The notes: generated by a model from the letters alone, not told the origin. Numbered from the stretch's first letter, positions 8,589 through 18,143 are shown. The stretch: 64,000 nt of DNA from a filamentous cyanobacterium CCP3 (GCA_003022385.1 PYGV01000004.1:1-64000); one strand, 5' to 3'. A program made the numbers and translations.

Positions 8589-9027
8589 GGGTCGCCAGCA
8601 CCTGCCAAAGTGCAATGTTCCTTTAAGAATTTTTTGGCAGAAATTTAATTTGCCGCTAATTAATACCGCGTTTTGAAGGCCAATCCGGGGAATGTAATGC
8701 CTTCACGGGGTGCTATGTATCGCCTGATACAGATTGACGGCCTCAGAATTGATGGAATCAATTTGTTCCGTTCTATAGGCGAATTCCTCTGCCTGACACG
8801 TGTTAAAAACATCCAGGCAGATTGGTGTAGGTTTCTAAAGGTGTTTTAGCTAGCTTTAGCACCTAACAGAGACTTATAGCTTTTGCGTATCGGTTCGCAG
8901 AAATCATCTTTTCTGTGGGCTTTAGCTCCCATACTGGTCTGTCTCGCCGCCCTGGGGCTGAGGGTTCAGGTCTAAAAACGGTAGGCCGTGTTCACTGTCT
9001 GATTGTGTTGAAGGAACGTCTGTTGAG
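8589..9027 (+). other. Long leader/promoter region of the ammonium transporter
   Basis: There is no coding sequence in these 439 bases. The region contains the NtcA-type palindrome at 8716-8731 and an AT-rich stretch around 8625-8665. A clear -10 box (TAN3T) at the expected distance of about 22 bases past the palindrome is not seen, so the exact start of transcription is unknown. Confidence 0.6.
8716..8731 (+). promoter_or_regulatory. NtcA-binding site upstream of amt
   Basis: TGTATCGCCTGATACA is a perfect TGTATC-N4-GATACA dyad and matches the NtcA consensus GTA-N8-TAC including the flanking T and A. NtcA is the cyanobacterial nitrogen-limitation activator that reads 2-oxoglutarate, and ammonium transporter genes are classic targets. 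The site is 297 bases before the amt start codon, implying a long leader. Confidence 0.8.
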
Positions 9028-10527
9028 ATGTCTAATTTAGTGTTGCGTAATCGTTCTAGGTTCCGAAAACGGTCTAAGACCGGCTTCTGGAGCACCAGCG
9101 TGCCGCCCTTCGATAAGGCGATTCAGCGTCTGTTTGGCCGCGTAGGCGGCTGGGCTTGGGTAGCCTGTATTCCTCTAGCGCTGGTTATTTTGGCCACCTG
9201 GGGAGTTGCTGCTCAGGCGCAAGAAGAGTTGACCGCAGCGGATGTGCAAGTCACCCTTGACAATATCTGGGTGACGATTGCAGCTTTCCTGGTCATTTTC
9301 ATGAACGCCGGTTTCGCGATGGTAGAAACTGGTTTCGCCCGCCAGAAGAATGCTGTCAACGTGCTGACCAAGAACCTAATCGTTTTTGCCCTGGCTACCT
9401 TAGGTTTCTGGTTCATCGGTTTTTCGCTGATGTTTGGGGCCAACGGCAACGCCTGGGTAGGCTGGGCAAGCTTCTTCCTCGGTGGGGCCCCTGAGCTCTA
9501 TGGTCTAGGCCCCGATGGGCTCAACCTGTCGAAGGATACCTTCTTCCTGTTCCAAGTTGCCTTCGCCGGTACCGCTGCCACCATTGTGTCGGGGGCCGTA
9601 GCCGAGCGCATTAAGTTCGTTGACTTTCTCATCTTTAGCGTTCTGCTGACAGCTATTGCCTACCCCATCACCGGCCACTGGCTGTGGGGCGGCGGCTGGT
9701 TAGCTGAGCTTGGATTCCACGACTTTGCAGGCTCTACCATTGTGCACTCGGTCGGCGGCTGGGCTGCTCTCATGGGTGCCGCGTTTCTTGGCCCCCGCAT
9801 GGGTAAGTACACGGCTGAGGGGCAGGTTAATGCGCTGCCCGGTCACAATTTGAGCATTGCTACCCTGGGCTGTCTAATTCTCTGGCTGGGCTGGTTTGGC
9901 TTCAACCCCGGTTCTCAGCTAGCGGCAGATTTAGCTGTACCCTACATTGCGGTGACTACTAACTTGGGTGCTGCGGCTGGCGGTGTGGCCGCTACGTTTG
10001 TCTCTTGGGCATTGAGCGGCAAGCCGGATCTATCTATGACAATCAACGGTATCTTGGCCGGTCTGGTGTCGGTTACCGCTGGTTGCTTTGTCTTTGGCTA
10101 TGCCGGCGCATTCTGGGCCGGTTTGATTGGTGGCATCTTGGTGGTATTTTCAGTCGGCTTCTTCGACAGCATCAAGATTGACGACCCTGTGGGCGCGACC
10201 TCTGTGCACCTGGTGTGCGGCGTGTGGGGTACCCTCGCTGTCGGCCTATTTGCCAACCCCAACAACTTTACCCAGGGTGGCGAGGGCATTGCCGGCCTAT
10301 TCTACGGTGGCGGTCTAGCCCAGCTGGGTGTTCAAATCTTGGGTATTTTGAGCATTGGCTTGTTCACGGTGGTGCTGTCGTCCATTTTCTGGCTCATTCT
10401 CAAGTCGGTACTGGGCCTGCGCGTCAGTGCCGAGGAAGAGATGAAGGGGTTGGATATTGGTGAGCACGGCATGGAAGCCTACAGCGGCTTTCTGAAGGAC
10501 ACCACCGATATGACTGGCGTGATGTAG
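9028..10527 (+). CDS. amt: Ammonium transporter (Amt family)
   Basis: A 499-residue membrane channel/transporter for ammonium. After a basic N-terminal stretch ([13 protein letters not shown]) and a hydrophobic segment that may be a signal peptide ending near AAQAQEEL, the 11-helix Amt core follows. The twin pore histidines are present as STIVHSVGG (His240) and TSVHLVCG (His394), along with the [17 protein letters not shown] and GFNPGSQL motifs. The C-terminal [12 protein letters not shown] segment matches the tail that PII (GlnB) proteins contact in this family. The N-terminal extension is longer than in many homologues. It is monocistronic, with two hairpins downstream. Confidence 0.93.
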   Translation: MSNLVLRNRSRFRKRSKTGFWSTSVPPFDKAIQRLFGRVGGWAWVACIPLALVILATWGVAAQAQEELTAADVQVTLDNIWVTIAAFLVIFMNAGFAMVETGFARQKNAVNVLTKNLIVFALATLGFWFIGFSLMFGANGNAWVGWASFFLGGAPELYGLGPDGLNLSKDTFFLFQVAFAGTAATIVSGAVAERIKFVDFLIFSVLLTAIAYPITGHWLWGGGWLAELGFHDFAGSTIVHSVGGWAALMGAAFLGPRMGKYTAEGQVNALPGHNLSIATLGCLILWLGWFGFNPGSQLAADLAVPYIAVTTNLGAAAGGVAATFVSWALSGKPDLSMTINGILAGLVSVTAGCFVFGYAGAFWAGLIGGILVVFSVGFFDSIKIDDPVGATSVHLVCGVWGTLAVGLFANPNNFTQGGEGIAGLFYGGGLAQLGVQILGILSIGLFTVVLSSIFWLILKSVLGLRVSAEEEMKGLDIGEHGMEAYSGFLKDTTDMTGVM

Positions 10528-10536
10528 TCACCCCAG

Positions 10537-10564
10537 CTGAGGTTGAAGGTTACTTCAACCTCAG
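10537..10564 (+). terminator. Perfect 12-bp hairpin after amt
   Basis: CTGAGGTTGAAG and CTTCAACCTCAG pair exactly around a 4-base loop, starting 10 bases past the amt stop. No T-tract follows, so it may protect the mRNA 3' end or slow polymerase ahead of the next hairpin. Confidence 0.6.
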
Positions 10565-10877
10565 AGCCAAGTTCCTATTCGTTCTGGCCTAACCGTCCTG
10601 GTTAGATAAGTTAGAACTTTGCTAAGCGTCTGAGTGTGGTACTCGGGCGCTTAGCTTTTGATGGTGCCAACCTGAAGCGAGAGCGATAGGGAGCAGGCCG
10701 GAGGCCGACTTTGGCAAATGGTTACAATCTGCTTGAGGGGCAGGAGGCACCTGGTAGGCTAGGTGGAAGTAACTGCTGCCGATAGCAACAGGTTCCCTTT
10801 AGGTTCATCTTTGAACGCCCGTTCACCCCGAACACCAATAGGGTATCTGCTCAATCGACGGTTCCCCATCCTGAACC
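10565..10877 (+). other. Intergenic region upstream of the DICT kinase gene
   Basis: Apart from the terminator at 10621-10659, nothing structured is seen. No coding frame and no confident promoter boxes. Confidence 0.5.
10621..10659 (+). terminator. Rho-independent terminator
   Basis: GCTAAGCG pairs with CGCTTAGC; an inner CTGAGT/ACTCGG helix (one wobble) extends the stem, and TTTT follows at once. This is the likely true end of the amt transcript. Confidence 0.7.
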
Positions 10878-12902
10878 ATGAGCAATTCCACGTCTGTAGT
10901 GGAAGAATTGTTAAACGCAATTCCTCAGCTTAGACCCAGTCTCTATTTCAAAACTTCGCTAACCGCGTTGTCCCACGCGATGGAGGATCACGTGTTAGCG
11001 GGGACGACGAAGTTTCTGGTGATCGCCAGCTTTCAGCAGGAGCGGTTTTATTTGCAAGAGGCCAACCGCTACCTGCGGATTGCCGAACTCACCGACCAGA
11101 TTTACGTGCTGTCGGCTCTGGGCACCAGCTTTGTCAGCCGCTCAGACAACTACGAGACAATTGCCTTTGAAGCTGACGATACCCTCACCCAGGAATGGCA
11201 CCTGGTGGTAATTGGAGCTGACTACAGCGCCTGCTTGATCTGTCGGGAGCGATCGCCCGTGCCGCCTACCGAGGGTCCACCCCTCGACCAGACCCGCCGG
11301 TTTGAAGGCATTTGGACCCAGGATCGCTATGTCACCCAAACAGCGGCGGGGCTACTGCTCGATCGCATTGGTGGGTATCGCCCCGATCTGGCCGAAAAAG
11401 TTGCGATCGCTCGCCAGCGCTACCTTGACCCTACCCTTTCTCCTCCCGAGCGCCTAAACGGCAGCGGTGGCCCCGACCCCTTTACCCAGCGGCTGGTGAC
11501 CTACCTGCAGGCAGGGCAGTACAAGCTGCTCAAGGCCTACAAGGCGATCGCAGCCCAGGAGCGACGCGAGCGCCTGGTCAACTCGATTACCTCGGTCGTG
11601 CGCCAGTCGCTCAACGCCGACGAGATCTTTGCCAAAGCTGCTCAAGAGCTGGGCCAGGCGCTACAGGTTTGCCGCTGCCTGATCTACCCCTGTAGCGCCA
11701 CCGACGCCACGGTCACCATTGCCCACCAGCACCTCAACAACACCGTCGACTCGCTGCTGGGCGAAACCTGGCCCCTGGCCAGTAACCCGCTGTTTGACTA
11801 CGTTCAAGACACCAAAGAAACCGTCGCCATTGCCGATACCGAGGCGCGTGACTCGCCCTTTCGCCAGGAGCTAGAGCCCATTCGCCCGCTGCTCGATCGG
11901 TGGCAGATTCGCGCCTGGCTGATTGTGCCGCTCACCTACCAGGGTCGCCTGGTCGGCATGATTGAGCTGCACCAGTGCCAGCCCGAGCCCTACGACTGGA
12001 GCGAAGACGATACAGCTCTAGTCGATGCGATCGCCACCCAGCTCAGCGTAGCGATCATTCAGGCCGAAGCCTATACCAACCTGCAAGATTTGAACCAGCA
12101 GCTCGCCGCGCTCGATCGCACCCGGGCCAACCTGATCGCCATTACTGGCCACGAGCTGCGCACGCCGCTGTCCACCATTCAGGTTTGCCTCGAAAGCTTG
12201 GCCACCGAACCCGATATGCCCAACGAGCTGCGGCAAATTATGCTGCAATCGGCCCTCGAAGACGCCGAGCGCATGCGCAAGCTGGTGCAGGACTTTCTCA
12301 CCCTGTCGCGGCTGGAGAGCGGGCGAGTCGAGTGGAATCTGGAATCGCTCTCGATTCAAGAATGCGTCGATTTAGCCCTCAGCAGCATCCACAGCAGCCA
12401 GGACAACGCCAAAACCCCCAGAATTAACGTCAAAATTCCGAAGCAGGTGCCGCTGGTGCGGGCCGACGGCGAGTGGCTGGTCGAAGTCCTGGCCAAACTG
12501 CTCGACAACGCGCAAAAGTTCACGCCCGCCAGCGGCAAAATCACTATTCAGGTCACCCGCTCTAGCCCAACCCACCTCCAGGTCACTGTGGCCGATACCG
12601 GACGCGGTATTGAGCCCAGCCGATTAAACGTTGTGTTTGACCGCTTTTATCAAGAAGAGGGGGCGCTGCGCCGCACCACGGGCGGCACCGGCCTGGGCCT
12701 CGCCATGTGTCGTCAAATTGTAGAGGGGCTGGGCGGCACCATTTGGGCCGAGTCGGACGGCAAAAACAAAGGCAGCCAGTTTCACTTCACAATTCCCATT
12801 GCCCAGGGCAAGCTAGACGGGCGCAGCAGTCGCGCTAGCCGGTCGACCACGCAACAGCCCGTCACTCTGCCCGGCAACCCCTCCGTGCTCCTAGACGACT
12901 AG
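10878..12902 (+). CDS. DICT-GAF sensor histidine kinase
   Basis: A soluble 674-residue two-component kinase. Order: DICT domain (about 15-120; LYFKTSLTALSHAMEDHV is typical), a linker, GAF (about 235-400), HisKA with GHELRTPLST and the phosphorylated His425, then HATPase with LLDNAQKFTP, DTGRGI and GGTGLGLAMC. It has no membrane segment, so the signal is internal. GAF lacks the bilin cysteines (DRWQIRAWLIVPL). There is no receiver domain and no response regulator next door, so the partner is unknown. DICT domains occur with diguanylate cyclases and kinases, mainly in cyanobacteria. The C-terminus after the ATPase is a disordered Ser/Thr-rich tail. Confidence 0.9.
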   Translation: MSNSTSVVEELLNAIPQLRPSLYFKTSLTALSHAMEDHVLAGTTKFLVIASFQQERFYLQEANRYLRIAELTDQIYVLSALGTSFVSRSDNYETIAFEADDTLTQEWHLVVIGADYSACLICRERSPVPPTEGPPLDQTRRFEGIWTQDRYVTQTAAGLLLDRIGGYRPDLAEKVAIARQRYLDPTLSPPERLNGSGGPDPFTQRLVTYLQAGQYKLLKAYKAIAAQERRERLVNSITSVVRQSLNADEIFAKAAQELGQALQVCRCLIYPCSATDATVTIAHQHLNNTVDSLLGETWPLASNPLFDYVQDTKETVAIADTEARDSPFRQELEPIRPLLDRWQIRAWLIVPLTYQGRLVGMIELHQCQPEPYDWSEDDTALVDAIATQLSVAIIQAEAYTNLQDLNQQLAALDRTRANLIAITGHELRTPLSTIQVCLESLATEPDMPNELRQIMLQSALEDAERMRKLVQDFLTLSRLESGRVEWNLESLSIQECVDLALSSIHSSQDNAKTPRINVKIPKQVPLVRADGEWLVEVLAKLLDNAQKFTPASGKITIQVTRSSPTHLQVTVADTGRGIEPSRLNVVFDRFYQEEGALRRTTGGTGLGLAMCRQIVEGLGGTIWAESDGKNKGSQFHFTIPIAQGKLDGRSSRASRSTTQQPVTLPGNPSVLLDD

Positions 12903-12997
12903 CCTCGCGAGTTAGCCCCGCTCAGCTGCGGCAACCCCTGGCGCTAGGATGAGGGCATGGCATGATATGAGGCATAGTCGGTAAGCCATAGCAAAGG

Positions 12998-14278
12998 ATG
13001 GGCATGGGCGATCGCCAACCACCGCATCAGTCATCGTCGTGGGCTGCTCCCTTGACAGAGGCCTGGCAACTCCTGCGCGATCGCGCCAGCCAGCTACGAC
13101 CTACCCAGCAACTCAGCCGCTGGTTTAACGTCGACGATGACCGAGTAGCCGAAATTTTGGCCGCGGTACGCGAACAGTTGCCCACCACCGAGGCCCTGCT
13201 GATTGGCAAACCCCAGGCGGGCAAAAGCTCGATTGTGCGGGGCCTGACCGGCGTATCGGCTGAAATTGTCGGTCAGGGGTTTAAGCCCCATACCCAGCAC
13301 ACCCAGCGCTACGCCTACCCCTCCGAAGACCTGCCCCTGCTGATTTTTACCGATACCGTGGGCTTAGGCGACATTGTCCAGGCTACCGATGCGATCGTAG
13401 CCGAGCTAGTTGAGGATCTTAGCCGCCGCCGCAAGGCCCGTATTCTGATTTTGACCGTCAAAATTAATGACTTCGCCACCGACACGCTGCGGCAGGTCGC
13501 CGCGCAGCTGCGACGCCAGTTTCCAACGGTGCCCTGCCTGCTGGCGGTCACCTCAGCCCACGAGGTCTACCCGTCCGGCCAGCCAGACCATCCCCCCTAC
13601 CCACCCGATCTGGAGGCGGTACAGCGACCCTTTAGCGCTATTCAGGCCAACTTTGAAGGATTGGTCGATCGCACCGTGCTAATCGACTTCACCCTCGACG
13701 AAGATGGGTTTGACCCGGTGTTTTACGGCCTTGAGGCCCTGCGCGACGCCCTGGCCGACCTGCTGCCCTCAGCCGAGGCCCAGGCGTTGTACCAGCTGCT
13801 CGACGAGCAAGCCGAAGCCGCCGATCAGCTGGGCAACCTGTATCGTGACGTGGGCCGGCACTATATTTCAGCCTTTGCGGTGATGGCCGCCACCCTGGCG
13901 GCGGTGCCCCTGCCCTTCGCCACCATGCCGGTGCTGACGGCCCTTCAGGTTTCAATGGTGGGGCTGCTGGGCAAGCTCTACGGCCAAACCCTCAGCCCCT
14001 CCCAGGCGGGCGGGCTGATCAGCGCGATCGCAGGCGGCTTTTTGGCCCAGGCCGTCGGGCGCGAGCTCATCAAGTTTATCCCCGGCTTTGGCAGCGTGAT
14101 CGCCGCCTCCTGGGCCGCCGCCTACACCTGGGCATTAGGTGAAGGGGCCTGCGTCTACTTTGGCGACCTGCTGGGCGGCAAAAAACCCGATCCCGAAAAA
14201 ATTCAGGCCGCGATGAGAGAAGCCTTTACCCTGGCAAAGGCTCGGTTTAAGCAAAGCGCTACGGACATGCAGCCTTAA
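12998..14278 (+). CDS. GTPase with C-terminal DUF697 domain
   Basis: 426 residues. An Era/TrmE-like G domain (about 60-260) has a P-loop GKPQAGKSSIV, switch motif DTVGLGD and a G4-region VTSAHEVY in place of NKxD, so nucleotide specificity is uncertain. The C-terminal half (about 285-400) is a DUF697-type hydrophobic region with AVMAATLAAVPLPFATMPVL and a GFLAQAVGRELIKFIPGFGS motif, suggesting membrane association. Such proteins are common in cyanobacteria, and their cellular role is not known. It is preceded by a histidine kinase gene on the same strand with a 95-base gap, and no functional link is evident. Confidence 0.82.
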   Translation: MGMGDRQPPHQSSSWAAPLTEAWQLLRDRASQLRPTQQLSRWFNVDDDRVAEILAAVREQLPTTEALLIGKPQAGKSSIVRGLTGVSAEIVGQGFKPHTQHTQRYAYPSEDLPLLIFTDTVGLGDIVQATDAIVAELVEDLSRRRKARILILTVKINDFATDTLRQVAAQLRRQFPTVPCLLAVTSAHEVYPSGQPDHPPYPPDLEAVQRPFSAIQANFEGLVDRTVLIDFTLDEDGFDPVFYGLEALRDALADLLPSAEAQALYQLLDEQAEAADQLGNLYRDVGRHYISAFAVMAATLAAVPLPFATMPVLTALQVSMVGLLGKLYGQTLSPSQAGGLISAIAGGFLAQAVGRELIKFIPGFGSVIAASWAAAYTWALGEGACVYFGDLLGGKKPDPEKIQAAMREAFTLAKARFKQSATDMQP

Positions 14279-14318
14279 AAAACGGTGTCTCCTGGACCTC
14301 AAGGTTTCAGAGGTTGGA

Positions 14319-14933
14319 TTAAGAATCGTTATCACCATTGCGGTGTTTGCGCAATGCCGCCAACCCTATACCAATCAGCCCTAGTAAAAGGGCGGGTGTG
14401 GGAACTGCATAAGGTTCAACTGACAGTTCAGTTTTAAAGTTTGGTATGCTCCCTTGCGGCGGTGGCAGCAGCCCATTCGGAGCAAAGCCTAGCGGGAAAA
14501 CAACTTCAAGCTCATTTGCACTTCTGAACCTTGCTAAGGGCTGATAAGAGAAATTCTCAAAGCTAAATATGCTTACGGTAGGCATCGGTCCCGTCTGATC
14601 GAAGTCAGAAGACAAAAAACGATATACGTCATCTCCGGAGACGACGTTTCGGAACTTAGAGTTCAAGGTTAACGAAATTGAATTACTGTCGAAGTCAATA
14701 TCCCAAATGCCGCCAAACTGTGTTAGCTCTTTCTGTACACCGACAGTTACAGGATCAGACGTCTTCTCAAAAATTTTGAACTGCTCGTTGCCCTCGTCGT
14801 CAACGGTCTTTAGAAGATTGGTCACCGTGACTTTGCTACCCAGCGAAAATGCATGAGCCGCATCCGTCCACACGATACCCAGAGTCAAAGCGGCACCGGC
14901 CCCAAGGCCGATGCCTATAAATTTCTCCTTCAT
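14319..14933 (-). CDS. Exported PTPA-CTERM sorting-domain protein
   Basis: A 204-residue secreted protein. It has a signal peptide (KEKFIGIGLGAGAALTLG, cleaved near AHAFS), a beta-rich body without known enzyme motifs, and a C-terminal tripartite tail VPTPALLLGLIGIGLAALRKHR, meaning PTPA motif, hydrophobic helix and basic end. That tail is the PTPA variant of the PEP-CTERM signals processed by exosortase-like enzymes. The ATG at 14933 is preferred because GGAG lies 6 bases ahead; the upstream codon at 14945 is TTG. Base composition is visibly lower in GC than its neighbours, which may indicate transfer. No exosortase gene is in the window. Confidence 0.8.
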   Translation of the reverse strand: MKEKFIGIGLGAGAALTLGIVWTDAAHAFSLGSKVTVTNLLKTVDDEGNEQFKIFEKTSDPVTVGVQKELTQFGGIWDIDFDSNSISLTLNSKFRNVVSGDDVYRFLSSDFDQTGPMPTVSIFSFENFSYQPLARFRSANELEVVFPLGFAPNGLLPPPQGSIPNFKTELSVEPYAVPTPALLLGLIGIGLAALRKHRNGDNDS

Positions 14934-15274
14934 CTGCTTCTCCAAACGGGGGCTTTAACTATCTACGAGAGGCAGATGCACAGTCCGGGTAACTCGCGGC
15001 AATATCTATAGCAGGGTTGCGCTTGATGCTCCGCTCATGTTCTAGCAAAAAACACGCAAACTTGCCTAAGCTCAAGTCAGAAAGTTTACCGTGCCTTGAC
15101 AAACCCATCGTGTTTTGGGGGCGATCGCTCCGGTTATTGAACTCAAGCGTCAACCGAACCGTCCACACCGCTGGGCAAGCATTTTAGTAAAAATCCATGC
15201 ATGGGTGATAACGGATACAGAGTATTGATCCAGTTCAATTCACCCTAAAGGTTGAGACGTACCAGGAAAACTCC
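14934..15274. other. Divergent intergenic region
   Basis: Holds the promoters of the PTPA-CTERM gene (leftward) and the GAF-LuxR gene (rightward). A 69-codon leftward frame at 14959-15168 has no family features and is discounted. No palindromes or promoter boxes stand out. Confidence 0.5.
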
Positions 15275-16741
15275 GTGAGAGCTGCTTCCGCAGGCGTGAA
15301 TAGCCCTAGCGTTGATTTACCCAGTCAGGCCCGGCTGCTGCTTGACTTGCAGCGGGTCAACAAAATTGCCCAACGGCTATCGGGGTGTCTTGAGATCGAG
15401 ACCATTGCCCGCATCGTCACCGATGGTCTAGTGCATCAGTTTGGCTGCGCCTTTGCCCGCATTTGGGTGGTAGAGCCCGAGGCCACTATGCTGCGCCTGG
15501 TCGCGTCGTCCGGGCTGTACACCCACACCAACGGCTCCTTTGCACGGGTACCCATGGGAGCCTACAAAGTAGGCAAAATTGCTCAGAATCGGGTGCCGTT
15601 TCTCAGCAATCGTCTGGCTGAAGAGACCTGGGTCAAAGACCGGGACTGGGCGATCGCCAATAATATTCAAGGGTTTGCGGGCTATCCGCTGATGACGGGC
15701 GATCGCGTGATTGGCGTGCTGGCCACCTTCAGCCACAGCCCTATGGCGGCAGAGTTTTTAGAGGTGCTGCAGGTGCTCTGCATGACCGCGACCATTGCCC
15801 TCGATGCCGCCCTTCAGGTCAACACTCAACTAACCGGGCACAAGACCAGCTTGACCGCCCGCCCTACCCTGTCCGACCAGCTCGCTACTCTGCTGACAAC
15901 CACTACCATGGCCCTGGTCGGCACCGAAATGCCTCTGCCCGATTCGATGAGCTACCTTTTTCTGCGCCTGAGTGAACTGCTGGACGAGTTTCACTGTGAC
16001 TATGCCCGACTGGTGTATGGGGCTACTGACGTTACCCTGGAGGCGATCGTGGCCCTACCGACTCAGGCCAGTGCCCAAACTGGTCCGGTGGCGAGTCAGC
16101 CTCAAGAGATGCTGGCGCGCTGGCGATCGCGCTGCCAACAGCTTCGGTTTGTGGCTATCTGCCTGGGAGGCAGTCTGCAAACTCAGCCCGGTCCTCAGCA
16201 GCAAATGGTGCAAGTCATTTTGAAAGCACCTTACAGCAGCGGTAGTGGTGACAGCGTAAGCATTCAGTGCCGCGCCGCCCTGGTGCAAACGGCGCTTACC
16301 TGCCTGGCCTACCGCGCCGGGCTAACGGTGTGCGATGCCTCAGAACCCGAGGCCGTGGTGATTACCGATAGCGAAACTGTGGCCAGGGCCGCCGATCGCG
16401 TGCTCTGGGTGCGGGTCAATGCCTCTAGCCCGCTGCCCGCCCAGGCCACCACCACCATCGACTGGACCATAGATGCCGACCAGCTGCGTCAGGTTGTGCA
16501 TCAACTGCACACCGGCCAGCCGGTCGAGACTGCCGCCACCCCCGACGCCCCTCGCCCCTCAGAGCGGGAGCGCGAAATCATGGCGCTGCTAGCCCAGGGG
16601 CTACGCGATCGCGACATCGCCAGCCAGCTCTACATCAGCGAAAGTACAGTAAAATTTCACATCAACAATAGCCTTGCCAAGCTGCAAGCCAAAAATCGCT
16701 ACCAGGCCGTCTACCAGGCTGCTGTGCACGGGTGGATTTAA
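15275..16741 (+). CDS. GAF-domain LuxR-family transcription regulator
   Basis: 488 residues with a GTG start preceded by CCAGGAAAA. An N-terminal GAF domain (about 25-185) has HQFGCAFARIWVVEPE, GKIAQNRVPFLSN and GFAGYPLMTGDRVIGVLATFS. A less conserved middle (200-410) follows, then a C-terminal LuxR helix-turn-helix (about 428-485): SEREREIMALLAQGLRDRDIA, YISESTVKFHINNSLAKL. It probably binds DNA in response to a small-molecule or redox signal. The GAF lacks a bilin cysteine motif. No receiver phosphorylation site is seen. It stands alone, so the target genes are unknown. Confidence 0.87.
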   Translation: MRAASAGVNSPSVDLPSQARLLLDLQRVNKIAQRLSGCLEIETIARIVTDGLVHQFGCAFARIWVVEPEATMLRLVASSGLYTHTNGSFARVPMGAYKVGKIAQNRVPFLSNRLAEETWVKDRDWAIANNIQGFAGYPLMTGDRVIGVLATFSHSPMAAEFLEVLQVLCMTATIALDAALQVNTQLTGHKTSLTARPTLSDQLATLLTTTTMALVGTEMPLPDSMSYLFLRLSELLDEFHCDYARLVYGATDVTLEAIVALPTQASAQTGPVASQPQEMLARWRSRCQQLRFVAICLGGSLQTQPGPQQQMVQVILKAPYSSGSGDSVSIQCRAALVQTALTCLAYRAGLTVCDASEPEAVVITDSETVARAADRVLWVRVNASSPLPAQATTTIDWTIDADQLRQVVHQLHTGQPVETAATPDAPRPSEREREIMALLAQGLRDRDIASQLYISESTVKFHINNSLAKLQAKNRYQAVYQAAVHGWI

Positions 16742-16838
16742 TGTCCTCAAACCACTGGGCTGTCTCAGCCCTCCCCTAGGGAGGGTAAAGTAAGCCTACG
16801 ACAACCGCTCCATCCGTCCGGTCAGGAGTCTAAACCCA

Positions 16839-17141
16839 ATGGATGATCTGATTAGCCTGCTCATTCAAGTCCTAATTGCGATGACCTGCGCCTTTGCAGC
16901 CAACCTGCTCATTCCTCGACGGGTGCCCGGCAAGCTTTTGGGTCTGGTGCTGATTGGCCTAGTAGGCGTACTGCTGGGTCAATGGGTCGCCGACTACCTG
17001 CGCCAGCAGTACAATTTCACCCTGCCCTGGCTCACCTGGAGTGTTCAGGGCGTGCCCCTGGTGCCGTCGATTATTGGCTCTGCCATTGTGCTTTACCTGG
17101 TCACGGCGTTTCTCAGCTGGGGCCGCTACGGCAATCGTTAG
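16839..17141 (+). CDS. GlsB/YeaQ/YmgE family small membrane protein
   Basis: 100 residues with three hydrophobic segments (DLISLLIQVLIAMTCAFAAN, LLGLVLIGLVGVLLGQW and a C-terminal IIGSAIVLYLVTAFLS). The pattern matches the transglycosylase-associated protein family of stress-induced inner-membrane proteins, whose biochemical role is unproven. The copy is slightly longer than usual because of a polar loop (RQQYNFTLPWLTW). It lies about 100 bases after the LuxR regulator on the same strand. A CCCTCCC/GGGAGGG hairpin at 16771-16787 separates them. Confidence 0.8.
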   Translation: MDDLISLLIQVLIAMTCAFAANLLIPRRVPGKLLGLVLIGLVGVLLGQWVADYLRQQYNFTLPWLTWSVQGVPLVPSIIGSAIVLYLVTAFLSWGRYGNR

Positions 17142-17252
17142 CCCGGCACCTTGGGTCTACCTTAACTGGCAGAACGATGACAACCCTGGCGGAGGACTTC
17201 CAATGCTAGGGGCACGTTTTAGGTGCCGTTGACCAACCTCGGCCAGAGCAGA

Positions 17253-17846
17253 CTAGCTACTGTAACGCTCCTCAGACCAGGGCTCCCCTCGACGATGGTA
17301 GCCGTTGCGCTCCCAGAAACCGAGCGCGGGCTTGGCTAGAAACTCAACGCCGTTGATCCACTTAGCACTCTTCCAGGCGTAGAGGTGGGGCACGACCAGC
17401 CGCATGGGGCCACCGTGGTCTGGGGGCAGCGGCTCCCCATCGAGGGTGTGGGCAAAGAAGTTTTCCGCCCGCACGAAGTCATCCAGGGCGAGGTTGGTGG
17501 TGTAGCCGCCGTAACAGTGCAGCATTACGTGGGATGCAGCAGTCTCTACTTCGATCTGCGCCATGAAATCAGTGACGCGAATGCCCCGCCAGGTCACATC
17601 GAGCTTTGACCAGGTGGTGACGCAGTGAAAGTCAGCGGTAAAGTCTGCTTGGGGCAGCGCCATCATATCGGCCCAGGTGAAGGTTTTAGGCGTAGCCAGT
17701 CCCGTTACGGTCAACGACCAATCGACTTGATCAACCTGGGGCGTATCGCCATAGGTAAGGACAGGAAAGCCCTTGGCCAGGTGCTGCCCTGGGGGTACGC
17801 GATCGGCCAGTTCTGGCCCTGGTTTTTGAAAAAATTTACCGGCCAT
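17253..17846 (-). CDS. Sulfite-oxidase-like molybdopterin oxidoreductase
   Basis: A compact 197-residue molybdenum-cofactor protein of the sulfite oxidase/YedY-like fold. The molybdenum ligand is Cys75 in DFHCVTTWSKLDVTWRG. Other family segments are DWSLTVTGL, VMLHCYGGYTTNL, GGPMRLVVPHLYAWKSAKWINGVEF and GFWERNGYH. It lacks the heme and dimerisation domains of true sulfite oxidases and has no twin-arginine signal, so it is probably cytosolic. The substrate is unknown. No cofactor-synthesis gene is adjacent. Confidence 0.87.
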   Translation of the reverse strand: MAGKFFQKPGPELADRVPPGQHLAKGFPVLTYGDTPQVDQVDWSLTVTGLATPKTFTWADMMALPQADFTADFHCVTTWSKLDVTWRGIRVTDFMAQIEVETAASHVMLHCYGGYTTNLALDDFVRAENFFAHTLDGEPLPPDHGGPMRLVVPHLYAWKSAKWINGVEFLAKPALGFWERNGYHRRGEPWSEERYSS

Positions 17847-17990
17847 GGAGTACCTCGCGAGTCAGGGCAATTTCATTGTCGCCTAACTCCGGCTGGCCGA
17901 GAATGTCCGATGGGTAGGATTTGCTTTGGATACGAGTAGAAAATACTGCCCAGCCTCAATCGCTGTGTCACGGGTTGTCCCATGAAAACC

Positions 17991-18143
17991 CTAGGCGGCC
18001 AAATCGCGAATCAGGCACTTGAGCCAGTGGCGCGATCGCACATCCACATAGGCCTTGCAGTGCGAGCACTGACGAATGCCCCGCACCCCAATGCGAAGCA
18101 GGTGCTGATTGCGGCAGTGAGGACAGTGGTGGCGTTGAGTCAT
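17991..18143 (-). CDS. Small zinc-ribbon protein, 50 aa
   Basis: A tiny protein with two CxxC knuckles (CPHCRNQH and CSHCKAYV) 17 residues apart, so it probably binds one zinc; the tail is basic. I chose the internal ATG at 18143 (MTQRHHCPHC) because the zinc ribbon begins there; an in-frame start at 18200 would add 19 residues. The pattern resembles single zinc-ribbon proteins related to IS1-type transposase N-termini, but no transposase remains nearby. Function unknown. Confidence 0.5.
   Translation of the reverse strand: MTQRHHCPHCRNQHLLRIGVRGIRQCSHCKAYVDVRSRHWLKCLIRDLAA

Noticed and set aside
11640-12060. Bilin-binding GAF in the DICT kinase
   Set aside because: The position of the canonical cysteine is not Cys (LDRWQIRAWLIVPL), so no chromophore is expected.
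14959-15168. 69-codon leftward frame in the PTPA-CTERM/LuxR gap
   Set aside because: No family, no ribosome site, composition of a random frame.
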